Of a stretch of DNA of 64,000 nt, positions 1-12,379 are shown in pieces. The translations under genes and the position numbers were made by a program. The DNA lies in contig CATNEN010000038.1 in assembly GCA_950097015.1 (NCBI GenBank), forward strand, positions 26,821,001 through 26,885,000, written 5' to 3'. This DNA comes from Macrostomum hystrix. Its lineage: Eukaryota; Platyhelminthes; Macrostomidae. Numbering within the stretch: position 1 is the first letter of the stretch; each line of letters starts with the position of its first letter. Under the pieces are notes generated by a model that did not search any database, was not told the DNA's origin, and saw only the letters and a list, made by a program, of their open reading frames with translations.

Positions 1-786
1 TCTTCGTGGATTATCAGGTGTATTTGTTGTCCATTAGGTGTCCTCTATGTTTATCAGGTGTCTTTGATGTCTATCAGGTGTCTTTGTTGTCTATCAGGTG
101 TCTTTGATGTCTATCAGGTGTCTTTGATGTCAATCAGGGTGTCTTTGATGTCCATCAGGTGTCTTTGATGTCAATCAGGGTGTCTTTGATGTCCATCAGG
201 TGTCTTTGATGTCAATCAGGGTGTCTTTGATGTCCATCAGGTGTCTTTGATGTCCATCATGTGTCTTTGTTGTCTATCAGGTGTCTTTGATGTCCATCAG
301 GTGTCTTTGATGTCTATCAGGGTGTCTTTGATGTCCATCAGGTGTCTTTGATGTCCATCATGTGTCTTTGATGTCCATCAGGTGTCTTTGATGTCCATTA
401 GGTGTCTTTGTTGTCTAGCAGGTGTCTTTGATGTCCATCAGGTGTCTTTGTTGTCTATCAGGTGTCTTTGATGTCCATCAGGTGTCTTTGATGTCCATCA
501 TGTGTCTTTGATGTCCATCAGGTGTCTTTGATGTCCATTAGGTGTCTTTGTTGTCTAGCAGGTGTCTTTGATGTCCATCAGGTGTCTTTGTTGTCTATCA
601 GGTGTCTTTGATGTCCATCAGGTGTCTTTGATGTCCATCAGGTGTCTTTGATGTCCATCAGGTGTCTTTGATGTCCATCAGGTGTCTTTGATGTCCATCA
701 GGTGTCTTTGATGTCCATCAGGTGTCTTTGATGTCTATCAGGTGTCTTTGTTGTCCATTAGGTGTCTTTGTTGTCTATCAGGTGTC
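1..786. repeat. 20-bp minisatellite, cut by window edge
   Basis: About 39 copies of a 20-bp unit (GGTGTCTTTGATGTCCATCA and close variants) run in from the left edge and stop at 786. Some copies carry a one-base insertion (CAGGGTGTC), and blocks recur: the stretch from about 361 is repeated near 481, a higher-order period of about 120 bp. It lies upstream of the Shaker gene. No spacers are present, so it is not a CRISPR array. Confidence 0.97.
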
Positions 787-1251
787 AAGTTAACTCCGCC
801 GTCAATCAGCAGTATTTTTTGGTTTTATCAGTTATTACATGTCTATCAAGCGAGCGCCTAGTCTATTAGTTTGCTCATAATCGTGCAACAGGAAACCTCT
901 TTACCCACGCTGTGTCACTTCCATTTTCTAATGGATCAACTGTATTAATATGTAATTAGCAAGCGAACTGAAGTGGTTCTAAAAAAGCAAAAATATTTCC
1001 TTTAGACTAGCCAATTATACAGTTTATAATTTAAGTTATTTAACATGTACCTTGAGGCCATCCGCAACGAACTAATTGATAGAAAAAAATGCTAAATTGA
1101 CACTGGGACTAGTACTTAGTTTCCAAGCATATACTTGGCTTCATTCCTAATCTGCCTCACTGACTAAGCTAGGAGAGTATAGTGAACAGCGGCACTAGCG
1201 CTCCGATTGGCTGTCTGCAGCGGCACATGTAGCGGTGGCGGCAGCGGTGGG
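787..1251. other. Upstream flank of Shaker gene, no gene seen
   Basis: A mostly AT-rich stretch with no convincing reading frame, RNA gene or repeat. It becomes more GC-rich after about 1190. The Shaker promoter and first non-coding sequence may lie here, but I see no clear TATA box or other core element. Confidence 0.5.
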
Positions 1252-1707
1252 ATGCTTACAGCTCACTGCAATACGTTAGCCCACGCACCGTGTTGCTTGC
1301 CCTTAACTAAGGTACGCACGGGGAGACAGAGAAAGGGAGCGAGAGCGAGAGGGAGAAGTATGAGAGGTGGAAAATTGGGAAGACTAAAAGCGACCCCCGC
1401 CCCCACCCGAATGAGTATAGCGCTAGCATCCCGAATCCCCCCCAGGAAGCTGGCTTCCCGTACCGACCCCAGCTCTCTTCCCATCCATAAAGAGCGTCAA
1501 TGCTCAATAGTCAGCATCTCGGCATGCAGTAGCTGGTCCCGGATCCTATCGAATCAAACAATAACTGGTTTGCATGCCTGTCTAGCGGAGTCATGTAGTC
1601 CCAGCCAAGTCGCCTGCAACAATGAGCAGAGAAGCAACAAACCCGGCCACCCAGGGGTGAACGGCTACCCGGCACCCCACCGCACACGCGCCAGTGTCCA
1701 ATTCCCA
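1252..1707 (+). other. Open frame upstream of the preferred Shaker start
   Basis: In frame with the channel and free of stops, with ATGs at 1252 and at several later positions. The translation (basic, Arg/Ser/Pro-rich, no Kv1 N-terminal similarity) looks like GC-rich 5' untranslated sequence. If used from 1252, it would add 152 residues. No inactivation-ball pattern is obvious. Confidence 0.35.
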
Positions 1708-3408
1708 ATGGAGTTTGCAATGGCCAGCTTCGGCGGGATCAACGGGAATCCGCCTGACGCTTACCCGCCACTCCTCGCTTACAGATCGCACCATCATCAG
1801 CCGCGAATGCTGGAGCATCAGAACCAGCAGCAGCAGCAAGGGCCGCTGTCGCACCAGAACACGCTCGAAGATGAGGTTGTTCTCGCTGACAGCACAGCTC
1901 CCACTGCAGGACGCCTGATAGCCGATCCCGACTGCGAAAGGGTCGTCATCAACGTCAGCGGCCTTCGCTTCGAGACGCAGCTGAAGACGCTGAGCCAGTT
2001 TCCCGACACGCTACTAGGCGATCCTCTGAAGCGAAATCGCTACTACGATCCATTGCGTAACGAGTATTTCTTCGATCGCAATCGGCCATCTTTCGACGCT
2101 ATTTTGTACTTTTATCAGAGCGGCGGCCGACTTAGAAGACCCGTCAACGTGCCGATCGATGTCTTCACTGAGGAGATTCGATTCTACGAGCTGGGCGAAG
2201 AAGCCATCGAGAAGTATCGCGACGATGAGGGCTTCATAAAGGAAGAGGTGAAGGTGCTACCGGAGGACGAGTTCCAGCGCAAGGTTTGGCTGCTCTTCGA
2301 GTATCCCGAGAGCTCCATGGCGGCTCGCGTCATCGCCATCATCTCCGTGTGCGTCATCTTGCTCAGCATCGTGATCTTCTGCGTAGAGACTCTGCCTCAC
2401 TTTCGACATTACAAGGTTGTCAACGAGACTTACGGTAATATCACCACCCAAACCATTGAGGAGGACGATATACCACAATTTGGCGAGCCCTTCTTTGTCA
2501 TCGAGACAGTCTGTATCATCTGGTTCACCTTTGAGCTGCTCGTTAGATTCGCGTCCTCGCCAGAGAAGCTTGCCTTCTTCAAGAACATGATGAACTCTAT
2601 CGACATAGTGGCAATCATTCCCTACTTCATCACCCTTGGCACAGTGATTGCCGACGACAGCCGCAATAATCAGGCCATGTCGCTGGCCATTCTGCGGGTG
2701 ATTCGCCTGGTCCGCGTGTTTCGAATCTTCAAACTGAGCCGCCACTTCAAGGGCCTGCAAATTCTCGGCCAGACGCTCAAAGCCTCGGTGCGCGAGCTCG
2801 GGCTGCTGGTTTTCTTTCTCCTCATCAGCGTGATCCTCTTCTCCTCTGCCGTCTACTTTGCCGAAGCCGATTCCGCCGTCAAGTCGCACTTCGACTCGAT
2901 ACCGTCAGCGTTCTGGTGGGCTGTGGTCACCATGACAACGGTTGGGTACGGAGACATGCGCCCAGTGACTGTCTGGGGCAAACTGGTCGGCTCGCTGTGC
3001 GCGATAGCCGGAGTCCTGACCATCGCCCTGCCCGTGCCCGTCATCGTGTCCAATTTCAACTATTTCTACCACCGGGAGACTGAGTCAGAGGACAAGCAGA
3101 CCTACGTGCACATCCAGTCCTGCCCGGCCTACAGTCGAGAGTCCACAGGCCGCGACCGAAAGAGCTCGATGGCTTCAATGTCCGATGCGTTAGATCCGGA
3201 TGTTGCAGCCACCGAAGGTATTCAGCTTGTGCCACAGCAGCAGCAGCAGCAGGAGCAGCAACAAGCACAACTGCAAAGGCAAAAGCAGGCTCCAGATCGG
3301 CAAAATCACTCGAAACAGCAGCAGCAGCAGCAGCAGCAAGAGCAACAGCCAAACTCGACTAGTGGTAACGCAAGATGCCCTGCAAGCTGCTTCGAGACAG
3401 ATGTGTGA
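1708..3408 (+). CDS. Shaker (KCNA): Shaker-type (Kv1) voltage-gated K+ channel alpha subunit
   Basis: Pore-forming subunit of a tetrameric delayed-rectifier or A-type K+ channel of the plasma membrane. Counting from Met at 1708 (566 aa), the T1 tetramerisation domain starts near residue 77 ([14 protein letters not shown]). S1 is [17 protein letters not shown]. The S1-S2 loop has N-glycosylation sites near 239 and 243 (NETYGNIT). S4 carries the full Kv1 charge ladder from about residue 330 ([18 protein letters not shown]). The selectivity filter is TVGYGD (about 411-416), and S6 has the PVP bend ([10 protein letters not shown]). The tail is Gln-rich and ends ETDV, a class I PDZ ligand as in Shaker and Kv1.4. 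The frame is open upstream to 1207 with another ATG at 1252, but that part reads like untranslated sequence; [10 protein letters not shown] at 1708 is the preferred start. No intron interrupts the core. Family assignment is certain; the start is not. Confidence 0.95.
   Translation: MEFAMASFGGINGNPPDAYPPLLAYRSHHHQPRMLEHQNQQQQQGPLSHQNTLEDEVVLADSTAPTAGRLIADPDCERVVINVSGLRFETQLKTLSQFPDTLLGDPLKRNRYYDPLRNEYFFDRNRPSFDAILYFYQSGGRLRRPVNVPIDVFTEEIRFYELGEEAIEKYRDDEGFIKEEVKVLPEDEFQRKVWLLFEYPESSMAARVIAIISVCVILLSIVIFCVETLPHFRHYKVVNETYGNITTQTIEEDDIPQFGEPFFVIETVCIIWFTFELLVRFASSPEKLAFFKNMMNSIDIVAIIPYFITLGTVIADDSRNNQAMSLAILRVIRLVRVFRIFKLSRHFKGLQILGQTLKASVRELGLLVFFLLISVILFSSAVYFAEADSAVKSHFDSIPSAFWWAVVTMTTVGYGDMRPVTVWGKLVGSLCAIAGVLTIALPVPVIVSNFNYFYHRETESEDKQTYVHIQSCPAYSRESTGRDRKSSMASMSDALDPDVAATEGIQLVPQQQQQQEQQQAQLQRQKQAPDRQNHSKQQQQQQQQEQQPNSTSGNARCPASCFETDV
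3232..3350 (+). repeat. CAG runs coding polyglutamine in the Shaker tail
   Basis: Two CAG-rich runs encode Gln tracts in the cytoplasmic C-terminus, between the S6 region and the ETDV end. Such tracts commonly vary in length between alleles. They lie outside the conserved channel core. Confidence 0.9.
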
Positions 3409-3472
3409 CCGCCGTGAAAAGCCTTCGAAATACAACCCACCCTACTTGATCCTCAAACCGCCGCAGCCTAAG

Positions 3473-3516
<44 letters not shown>

Positions 3517-3834
3517 CGCGGCGGAACACGCTGTTTAAATCTTTGAACTTCCGTTTCGTCGCCAGGCTATTTACATGTACCATGCAAATGTTTGTGCTGC
3601 CGTTTCTCACTCTCTTTCTTGTATCCTTCATTCCGGGCCTCGAGTTAAACATGAAGCACGGCGTATTGACAATGGAGCTATGGTCATTCTATCAGCTGCG
3701 GGCGAGTTTTGTACATAAACTATGGTTAGTAATTTTTTGACATGCCTTTCCCTGTCAATCTTTGCTAACAGTTTTTCAACTCATCTATTCATTCCTTCAT
3801 GGCCGCGATCTTCATTTGATGGAGAGAAATTGTA
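3409..3834 (+). other. Shaker 3' flank with a CAG run
   Basis: Sequence after the channel stop codon, probably 3' UTR. It includes an uninterrupted (CAG)n run at about 3474-3514, outside the coding frame. I see no AATAAA before the 34-bp array begins near 3835, so the transcript end is unresolved. Confidence 0.6.
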
Positions 3835-5605
3835 CCCCTTCATTACCTGAATAGACCAGGGATACTAACCCATTGGTTACCTGAATAGACCAGGGATACT
3901 ACCCCATTGGTTACCTGAATAGACCAGGGATACTAACCCATTGGTTACCTGAATAGACAATGGATACTACCCCATTGGTTACCTGAATAGGCCAGGGATA
4001 CTAACCCATTGGTTACCTGAATAGACCAGGGATACTAACCCATTGGTTACCTGAATAGACCAGGGATACTAACCCATTGGTTACCTGAATAGACAATGGA
4101 TACTACCCCATTGGTTACCTGAATAGGCCAGGGATACTAACCCATTGGTTACCTGAATAGACCAGGGATACTAACCCATTGGTTACCTGAATAGACCTGG
4201 GATACTAACCCATTGGTTACCTGAATAGACCTGGGATACTAACCCATTGGTTACCTGAATAGACCAGGGATACTAACCCATTGGTTACCTGAATAGACCA
4301 GGGATACTAACCCATTCGTTACCTGAATAGACAATGGATACTACCCCATTGGTTACCTGAATAGACCAGGGATACTAACCCATTGGTTACCTGAATAGAC
4401 CAGGGATACTAACCCATTGGTTACCTGAATAGACCAGGGATACTAACCCATTGGTTACCTGAATAGACCAGGGATACTAACCCATTGGTTACCTGAATAG
4501 ACCAGGGATACTAACCCATTGGTTACCTGAATAGACCTGGGATACTAACCCATTGGTTACCTGAATAGACCAGGGATACTAACCCATTGGTTACCTGAAT
4601 AGACAATGGATACTACCCCATTGGTTACCTGAATAGACCTGGGATACTACCCCATTGGTTACCTGAATAGACCAGGGATACTACCCCATTGGTTACCTGA
4701 ATAGACCAGGGATACTACCCCATTGGTTACCTGAATAGACCAGGGATACTACCCCATTGGTTACCTGAATAGACAATGGATACTAACCCATTGGTTACCT
4801 GAATAGACCAGGGATACTAACCCATTGGTTACCTGAATAGACCTGGGATACTAACCCATTGGTTACCTGAATAGACCAGGGATACTACCCCATTGGTTAC
4901 CTGAATAGACCTGGGATACTAACCCATTGGTTACCTGAATAGACCAGGGATACTAACCCATTGGTTACCTGAATAGACCTGGGATACTAACCCATTGGTT
5001 ACCTGAATAGACCTGGGATACTAACCCATTGGTTACCTGAATAGACCTGGGATACTAACCCATTGGTTACCTGAATAGACCAGGGATACTACCCCATTGG
5101 TTACCTGAATAGACCTGGGATACTAACCCATTGGTTACCTGAATAGACCAGGGATACTAACCCATTGGTTACCTGAATAGACCAGGGATACTAACCCATT
5201 GGTTACCTGAATAGACCAGGGATACTAACCCATTGGTTACCTGAATAGACCAGGGATACTAACCCATTGGTTACCTGAATAGACCAGGGATACTAACCCA
5301 TTGGTTACCTGAATAGACCTGGGATACTAACCCATTGGTTACCTGAATAGACCTGGGATACTAACCCATTGGTTACCTGAATAGACCAGGGATACTACCC
5401 CATTGGTTACCTGAATAGACCAGGGATACTAACCCATTGGTTACCTGAATAGACCAGGGATACTACCCCATTGGTTACCTGAATAGACCTGGGATACTAA
5501 CCCATTGGTTACCTGAATAGACCAGGGATACTAACCCATTGGTTACCTGAATAGACCAGGGATACTAACCCATTGGTTACCTGAATAGACCAGGGATACT
5601 ACCCC
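3835..5605. repeat. 34-bp minisatellite, about 52 copies
   Basis: A homogeneous array whose unit includes GGTTACCTGAATAGACC followed by GGGATACTAACCCATT. Variants are CCAGGG, CCTGGG or CAATGG, and CTAACCC or CTACCCC. It lies directly downstream of Shaker. Most copies contain TACTAAC on the Shaker-sense strand. Confidence 0.97.
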
Positions 5606-7635
5606 CCTGTGACCTTATACTATAGCAGCTCATATTCAGTGTCTAATTGGTTGAACACTAGGACACTGAAAATCTAAATTCCTATTTAGACACGGATGAA
5701 GGAAGTTGAGTATAGCAAGATGAGTACAGTTTGGATATGAGTCAGTAAGGCTATATGAATGAGGCGTACGAGATCTCGGTGCAAGATTAGTCTGACTGGC
5801 CTAACTGAATTGATGAACTGGCAAAAACTGAGCAGGCTATATGCCGGGGTTGACTTTGGGACTGCAATGGGCAAGACAGTTCTGAGCAACACGCCGCCAC
5901 TCCTTCCTGGCCTTTTCCGACACCTTGTTCTTGCGGCCAAATATAGGGGATAGTAATAGAGGGATAAATGTGGGGAAGGTAGTGAGGATAGAGGGTTAGG
6001 AGAGAGACAGAGGGACAGGGAGACAGGAAGATAGGCAGCCCAGATTAAATATATTTTGGGCTGGCTATTGTTCCTAGGGAAAAGAAAAGCTGTACTATGC
6101 CAGAGTTGCGCTCCAATTTACAGCTCTGTGACTGACTGAACCAATGATAACACCAATGATGCGACATTGGGACAGGGATGTAGTGGGATACAGGCCATGA
6201 GGATGAGCTTACTGGTCGGGATAAGCAGATATCTCTCTTGTGTGTGTATAACTGCGCATAGATGAAACAACTGAGTTGTCAAAGGACAGTACGCGCCAGG
6301 CCTGATAGGAATATGCAGCTGTGCTGCTTGCCTGCAAGCAAAATATGGAAAAGGGGGTTCTAGTAGGAGGGGGGAAGAGGAGGGAGACAGGATCGCTGCC
6401 GCATGGGAGCAGCAGCAGCAGCAGCAGCAGCAGCGGCAGCAGTAAAGCCGTAAGAGAACACTACAGCGGAGTCTCAAGCCCCCTATGCCCCGCCTCTCTC
6501 TCTCTGTCTATCTCACTCTTCCCTTTTCCGTCATGCCCCCAGCCCCAAATTGGAAGGGAATCGGGTTGGCTCAGAGAGTGCATGCACCCACATGTCGGCA
6601 ATGCCCGGCTAATGTCTGTGGCACACACACACACAATCTCCTGAGCTAGTTTCCTAGCAGGAAAGGGTTAATTTCTTCTCGCTTCTTCTCAAATGCGACT
6701 CTAAAATAAGTTTTCATCTTGATTTGTTAGATTTTTTAAATTCCTGCTGACGGTTTATGTCGAACCGTACACGGCCTTGACACTGGCTGAATACTAACTC
6801 AAGAACATTACGAGTACAAGATACGTTGTCTTGCTTTGTACTTTTATGATTTCAATCTTTCGCCTTGCTCATTCAACAGGATCGTCTAACACTCGATGCC
6901 CGTTCGTCTTAAGATCGCAGTTTGAGACGCTCGTCAAGTGCTCAGGTCTGACTGGAAATCTAACTGACAGAATCATGTAACACGCTGTCTGCAGGTCAAA
7001 ATCTGTTAGCTTAAGAAGACTTACAAGACGAAAAACATATATCAGAAGCTGCAGTGACATTGTTGATTTCATAAAAACTGTTGATGCCATCAAATTGTTA
7101 ATGTGCGTAGGCATAAATTCCTTCTTAAAATAGATTATATAGAACAGACAGTGTTAATTAATTTTATGGAATTGTTGTGCTGTAAACTGTCATAGACTTC
7201 TATTGCGCCACAATATATAGTGTCCATCGTGTACTAATTTGATGAGTTATCACTGTGCTACATTTAAATGAATAAAACTATGTATTAATCATTATAACGA
7301 TAGATTTTATGGTTTCATAGATTAAATAGATACGACGTAGATAGATCGCTCACAAAGTTCTGAATAAAATTCGGCCCATCGACAACAAATGCGACCAAAA
7401 AAAGTTTTTGCACCACCAACGCTAACACAAAAAATAGTGGTCAAATTTATGCATAAAAACTGAATTAAATACCCGATCGGACGTGCGACTTTACGAATTA
7501 TGGAATAATTTCTTCGGGTCAAACAGAACCGAAGCTTCAACAACTGCAGCAGCAAAACAAAAACCGGATCTGATTTAACTAACAAGTCACTTTCCGCGCT
7601 TCCTTTTTGTAAGCATGCGGCAATGTACATTGTCC
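5606..7635. other. Intergenic, no gene recognised
   Basis: About 2 kb of mixed sequence. It contains a short (CAG)n run at about 6410-6441 and a (CA)n run near 6621. Short open frames here have no recognisable similarity or coding character. The last 500 bases are AT-rich. Confidence 0.5.
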
Positions 7636-8441
7636 CTGAGCTCGATTCCGTAATGCTTATTGGTGAATAACTGCAACGCGTTTGCCTCTCGCACCGAGGT
7701 CCCTGAGCTCGATTCCGTAATGTTTGTTGGTGAATAACTGCAACGCGTTTGCCTCTCGCACCATGGTCCCTGAGTTCGATTCCGCAATGTTTATTGGTGA
7801 ATAACTGCATCGCGTTTGCCTCTCGCACCGAGGTCCCTGAGCTCGATTCCGTAATGCTTATTGGTGAATAACTGCAACGCGTTTGCCTCTCGCACCGAGG
7901 TCCCTGAGCTCGATTCCGTAATGTTTGTTGGTGAATAACTGCAACGCGTTTGCCTCTCGCACCATGGTCCCTGAGTTCGATTCCGCAATGTTTATTGGTG
8001 AATAACTGCATCGCGTTTGCCTCTCGCACCGAGGTCCCTGAGTTCGATTCCGTAATGTTTGTTGGTGAATAACTGCAACGCGTTTGCCTCTCGCACCATG
8101 GTCCCTGAGTTCGATTCCGTAATGTTTATTTGTGAATAACTGCATCGCGTTTGCCTCTCGCACCGAGGTCCCTGAGTTCGATTCCGTAATGTTTATTGGT
8201 GAATAACGGCAACGCGTTTGCCTCTCGCACCGAGGTCCCTGAGTTCGATTCCGTAATGTTTATTGGTGAATAACTGCATCGCGTTTGCCTCTCGCACCGA
8301 GGTCCCTGAGTTCGATTCTGTAATGTTTATTGGTGAATAACGGCAACGCGTTTGCCTCTCGCACCGAGGTCCCTGAGTTCGATTCCGTAATGTTTATTGG
8401 TGAATAACTGCAACGCGTTTGCCTCTCGCACCAAGGTCGCA
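7636..8441 (+). repeat. 67-bp minisatellite derived from a SINE head
   Basis: Twelve copies of a 67-bp unit containing GAGTTCGATTCCGTAATG and AACGCGTTTGCCTCTCGCAC. The GTTCGATTCC core matches a tRNA B box (pol III internal promoter). Three-unit blocks repeat with a 201-bp higher-order period (7651-7851 recurs at 7852-8052), marked by CACCGAGG or CACCATGG variants. The unit matches the 5' part of the SINE that follows at about 8411 and the head of the copy at 35893. Confidence 0.93.
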
Positions 8442-8668
8442 ATAATTTAAGGCGCAGCCGCGGAGAGGTTTGGTGGCTTGTCTGCAATTTACGCCCTTTA
8501 GCGCCAACCTCAAAAACGCAGTGAGAGTGCGCACTGCCTGACGATGAGAAAGTCAGGGCCGATCTACACACCTGTGTGAGTGTGTGCTCAGGAGTCAGCG
8601 GAATGAGCAGAATTCCTCGCTGGCTGCGGGCCCGCAGCCCTCCTGCTATTATTACAATTATAATTAAT
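8411..8668 (+). mobile_element. SINE family A, copy 1
   Basis: Starts with the same head as the array units (GCGTTTGCCTCTCGCACC). The body is shared with copies at 27251-27576, 31987-32242 and 35893-36146: GCAATTTACGCCC, ACACACCTGTGTG, GTGTGCTCAGGAGTCAGCG and TCGCTGGCTGCGGG. It ends in CAGCCCTCCTGC followed by an ATT-rich tail. Family assignment rests on the four copies seen here. Confidence 0.85.
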
Positions 8669-10042
8669 CTGAAATTTTTAGATCAAAGTTCGATCATGAC
8701 TATTACTTACAAAACATAGCCGAACAGTAGTCTGATTCGATAAGTATTCTTAAAATATTTGTTTGTTAAAAGTACATACATGTTGGAGTACGTCGTAAAA
8801 GTAGCCTATTAAAATGTCTTTAAAGACACGAAACACGATACTAACAGAAAAAGAAATAAACAGTATTTCTGTCAGTGCTGCTTGTTTAATTTGTTGCAGC
8901 TTATGTGTATTTGGTTTTTTGTCTGATGGTATCACTGAAGTACAAATATAGTTGAAATTGTTAAATAAAATCATTTATTTTTATTTATGTTTGATACTCA
9001 GAAAATGTTTTTATTACAGGATAAGATTTTATCTGATCTCAACCTGAGCTCAGAGATAGATTATAATTTGGAGCAGATTAGCAAAAAATGTTAACAAAAT
9101 AACGAACAACGAGCCAACACAATAAGGGGGATTCGATATAGTGAATGAAATAATTTTGTACTCTTCTAAAACACTGCACAGTACAAGAAGCTACATAATA
9201 GCATACAGTGTTTCTTTGTGCAGAATTTGTCCAATCAGAGCGGGACAGGCTAATTGAAAATCATTATTTAACTTAGAAATTAACTACTGGAGTAGTAAGT
9301 AGTATGTGCTTAAAACCGAATTACACTTCTAACTATCCGCAATACTTGTCCATTAATATGGCAACTTACTAGCTATCCAGTCTAACTACTACTAGTAATC
9401 GCTAGTGCAATAATCTATCTAGCTATAGAAAATAATTTAACCAGTAAAACAGTAATCATATTTTAAGATAGAAAATTTACCAAAAAAACGCGCGCTGACA
9501 GAGTCACAAAAAAACCATGGTCAAGGATATGGGTCAGCAGATAAGCAAGTGGCTTTGAAAACTTTTAACAAGCAAGCGAGCGAGCAAGCAGGCAAACAGA
9601 TTGAGAAAAGAAACATTAAAAGTGCACGTATTTTATTACGTTTTAAAGCAACAATTAAACGTGGATGACGATGTGTTTAACATGTCATGTTAAAAGACAA
9701 AATCTCACAAGCAAACAAACTTTTAGCCAGCAATTTAACGAGAATCCGTTAAACAGATCCAATAAACCACACAAACGATTAACGGTTAAAGACTGGGGAA
9801 TGCCTTGAAGTCGATGGGGTCCATAAACATGAGAATATATATTCAGAGACATAAAAATAAAGAAGACTCAAACTCAGTACAGTTGTTTCGCGTTGTTTGC
9901 TTTCGTTTTGCGAGAAACTTTGGTGTGTGTGAATGAGAGAAAGCAGAGAGACAGCGAGCTTGCCATTGTGCTGGGTCGATATAATGAACATTGCATTGTC
10001 ATTTCTAACTCATTAAGGTTACAGGAACGATTCTGTTCTTCT
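8669..10042. other. AT-rich intergenic, no gene seen
   Basis: No recognisable gene, RNA or repeat family. There is a short GAGCAAGC-like direct repeat near 9570-9590. Confidence 0.5.
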
Positions 10043-10202
10043 AAGGTCATTCATAACTTTTGAAGGTCATTCATAACTTTTGAAGGTCATTCATAACTTT
10101 TGAAGGTCATTCATAACTTTTGAAGGTCATTCGTAACTTTTGAAGGTCATTCGTAACTTTTGAAGGTCATTCATAACTTTTGAAGGTCATTCATGACTGT
10201 CA
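10043..10202. repeat. 20-bp minisatellite, about 8 copies
   Basis: A short array of GAAGGTCATTCATAACTTTT with rare A/G changes (CATAAC or CGTAAC). It ends in a small palindromic turn (GACTGTCAGTCATGAAGGTC). Confidence 0.95.
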
Positions 10203-11978
10203 GTCATGAAGGTCAGTAGTAACGTTATAAATTAGCAAACTCACAAAAGCGCAATTCCAGGCTCATATTGTGCGACAATAAAAGCGAGCAAAATAAGCAA
10301 CAGAAAACGCAATGATCCTAAAAGAACATTTTGCTGGCAACAGGGCTAGAGGGTCCTTAATTGTGGCTAAAAATTAGCATTAAAGCAAGCAAACAAAGAA
10401 GCGAGGGTGGAACAAGTGTGCGGAAAACAAGATCTGTTGTAAACTTGCATAACAAAATGTACACGGAAATTTTTCGAAACGTTGTCGAGAATAAACAATA
10501 TGCTAAAAAATAAACTATAACTATATAAACAGAGAGAAAGGAGCTATTTAGCTATTCGAGTTTTTTGTACAAATAAAAAGTTAGGACTGCGAGTTATCGC
10601 TCGCTTGGTGTCTGAGGCAACAAAGGACGAGTGTTCAGTGTTATTATGGGAACGCTTTATCGGAATTGCAGCTACTGTACAATATTGTCTATGGCTAATT
10701 TGACATTCACAGTAAGGAGAGGAATGGAGAGAATTTCAGGCAATATGAAAGGCAGATGCGAGAGAGTGGAGAGATGATGAGGAAACATAGGGGAATATGG
10801 GAGCGAAATCCCTATGGTTCAGGGATAGGCAAAATATATTTCAGGGAGAACTGGGTGGGGAGAACAGAAAATACTTGGACAAAACGATGAACAACTTGCA
10901 GCCTTTTAAAGAACAAAGATTGAACATGGAATCAAATGTTTAGAAAACCGCAGTTTTCCCCAATTAAATGGCGTGACACTCGCCGAAAAATTTGTAAGTA
11001 CAAAATAAAATTGTGCAAAAGTGGAAACAAACAGTTAACAGATCCTAAATATTTCATAATGGGATAAATAGACAAATCAACTGATACGGCAATTAGGATG
11101 GCCATTGGCCAAAGTGAATTACACAATGATCGCACGGCAGTGTTAATTAAATAAACAGTATGAAGAGGCAATTAAACAATGAGACAAAAATCGGACTTAT
11201 AATTAACAATAAAATGGAAGTTAATCAGAAATCACACACTTTCTGTCCGAATACATTTGAATAGTCAAGGGATTCTGTCATATCCGAGTGATTCGAACAG
11301 TAGAACTACCAATTCCCCCCTGACAATTATTAGTGCTGCACCCGAACGGAGCAACGCAAGCACACGAAACTCAAGAACACGGGGCCAATTTTTTATTGCG
11401 CATCTTCTGAAACAAAAATCAAGTCGCCAGCTCTTCAGACCGTCGAGATATTCAATGGGTCTGGCCGAAGGTCACATTTTTCCCATAAGTGCATTTCATA
11501 CACCCCTATACACGAATCAGCACTGCGCCTTAGTGCGGCCTTGCCAGGCCTTCAAAATTTGCCAGGCCTTTAAAATTGATCAGCATGTCACCCGAATGTG
11601 CCTGCATCATCTCCGTCTTCGGTGGTCACCTACCTTTATCTAGACGGATTTGCTGGACCTTCAAGGACTACAACAGGTGGAAATATGGACACCCTGACGC
11701 GAATTTCTCTAATTTCACCGATCAAGCATAAATATTCTCAACCATAGTACACCATCGCCTAGTCTATCAACCAATCAGTCACCACCCAACGCTGTTAGCA
11801 TTCGGGCGCTGCCAAATAATGTTTCAGGGGGGGATTCTCACCCTTGGTATAAAAACGGGCGGCAAAATGGCTTGGTAGTCCTACTGTTAATAGTTGCTAA
11901 CGGAATCTAATGGAATCGACCGAAAATGTTAAGCGGTTTCCTAGGCAGATTCCACCAGAGTACATTTTGAGTCTATGC
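10203..11978. other. Intergenic, downstream of the phosphatase gene
   Basis: Mostly AT-rich with no supported gene. One open frame on the + strand (about 11257-11643) has no recognisable domain. AGGCCTTCAAAATTT-type short direct repeats occur near 11550. Confidence 0.5.
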
Positions 11979-11984
11979 TTTATT
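11979..11984 (-). terminator. Polyadenylation signal AATAAA of the phosphatase gene
   Basis: A canonical AATAAA on the - strand, 45 nt beyond the stop codon at 12029. It implies a very short 3' UTR of roughly 60-80 nt. Confidence 0.65.
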
Positions 11985-12028
11985 AGAAACAAATGAGGAT
12001 CGGACAGTTAGGGATATAAATAGAACAG

Positions 12029-12379
12029 CTAGGCATCCAAACCGTTGGTGTCCCGTTCGCTTTGTTGCCGATACCAGTGCAGAATGGCTTCGCAGACAAA
12101 CTTGTACTGTGACGGTGTCTGGATCAGCATGGCCCGCTGATCGCGCATGCGCCTGACAATGTCTAACGGACAGACTGGCAAACCGGCTTCTAGTAGGCAC
12201 AGAGCGGTTTCCATGGTGATTAGGACGCCTGTGCGACCAATACCGGCTGAACAATGCACCACCATTGGCTCCATATGGCCGGATCGAAGAGATCGAACCC
12301 TGGCCACGAAGGCTAGGAATTCAGCGTGACTAACTGGAGTGCCGTGATCTGGCCAGCTGCTGTACTGCAGCTGCGTGAC
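12029..12379 (-). CDS. PTPN4: Phosphatase exon 11: catalytic loop and C-terminus
   Basis: Carries [10 protein letters not shown] (general acid loop), [12 protein letters not shown] (Cys codon at 12253-12251), [12 protein letters not shown] and [12 protein letters not shown] (Q-loop). The protein ends [10 protein letters not shown]. All catalytic residues of an active phosphatase are intact. Confidence 0.97.
   Translation of the reverse strand, partial: VTQLQYSSWPDHGTPVSHAEFLAFVARVRSLRSGHMEPMVVHCSAGIGRTGVLITMETALCLLEAGLPVCPLDIVRRMRDQRAMLIQTPSQYKFVCEAILHWYRQQSERDTNGLDA

Noticed and set aside
1-786. CRISPR-like regular repeats (here and in all other arrays)
   Set aside because: Units are directly head to tail with no unique spacers, and the setting is an animal genome with spliced genes.
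11257-11643. 128-codon open frame on the + strand
   Set aside because: No domain, poor coding character, no splice or promoter context.
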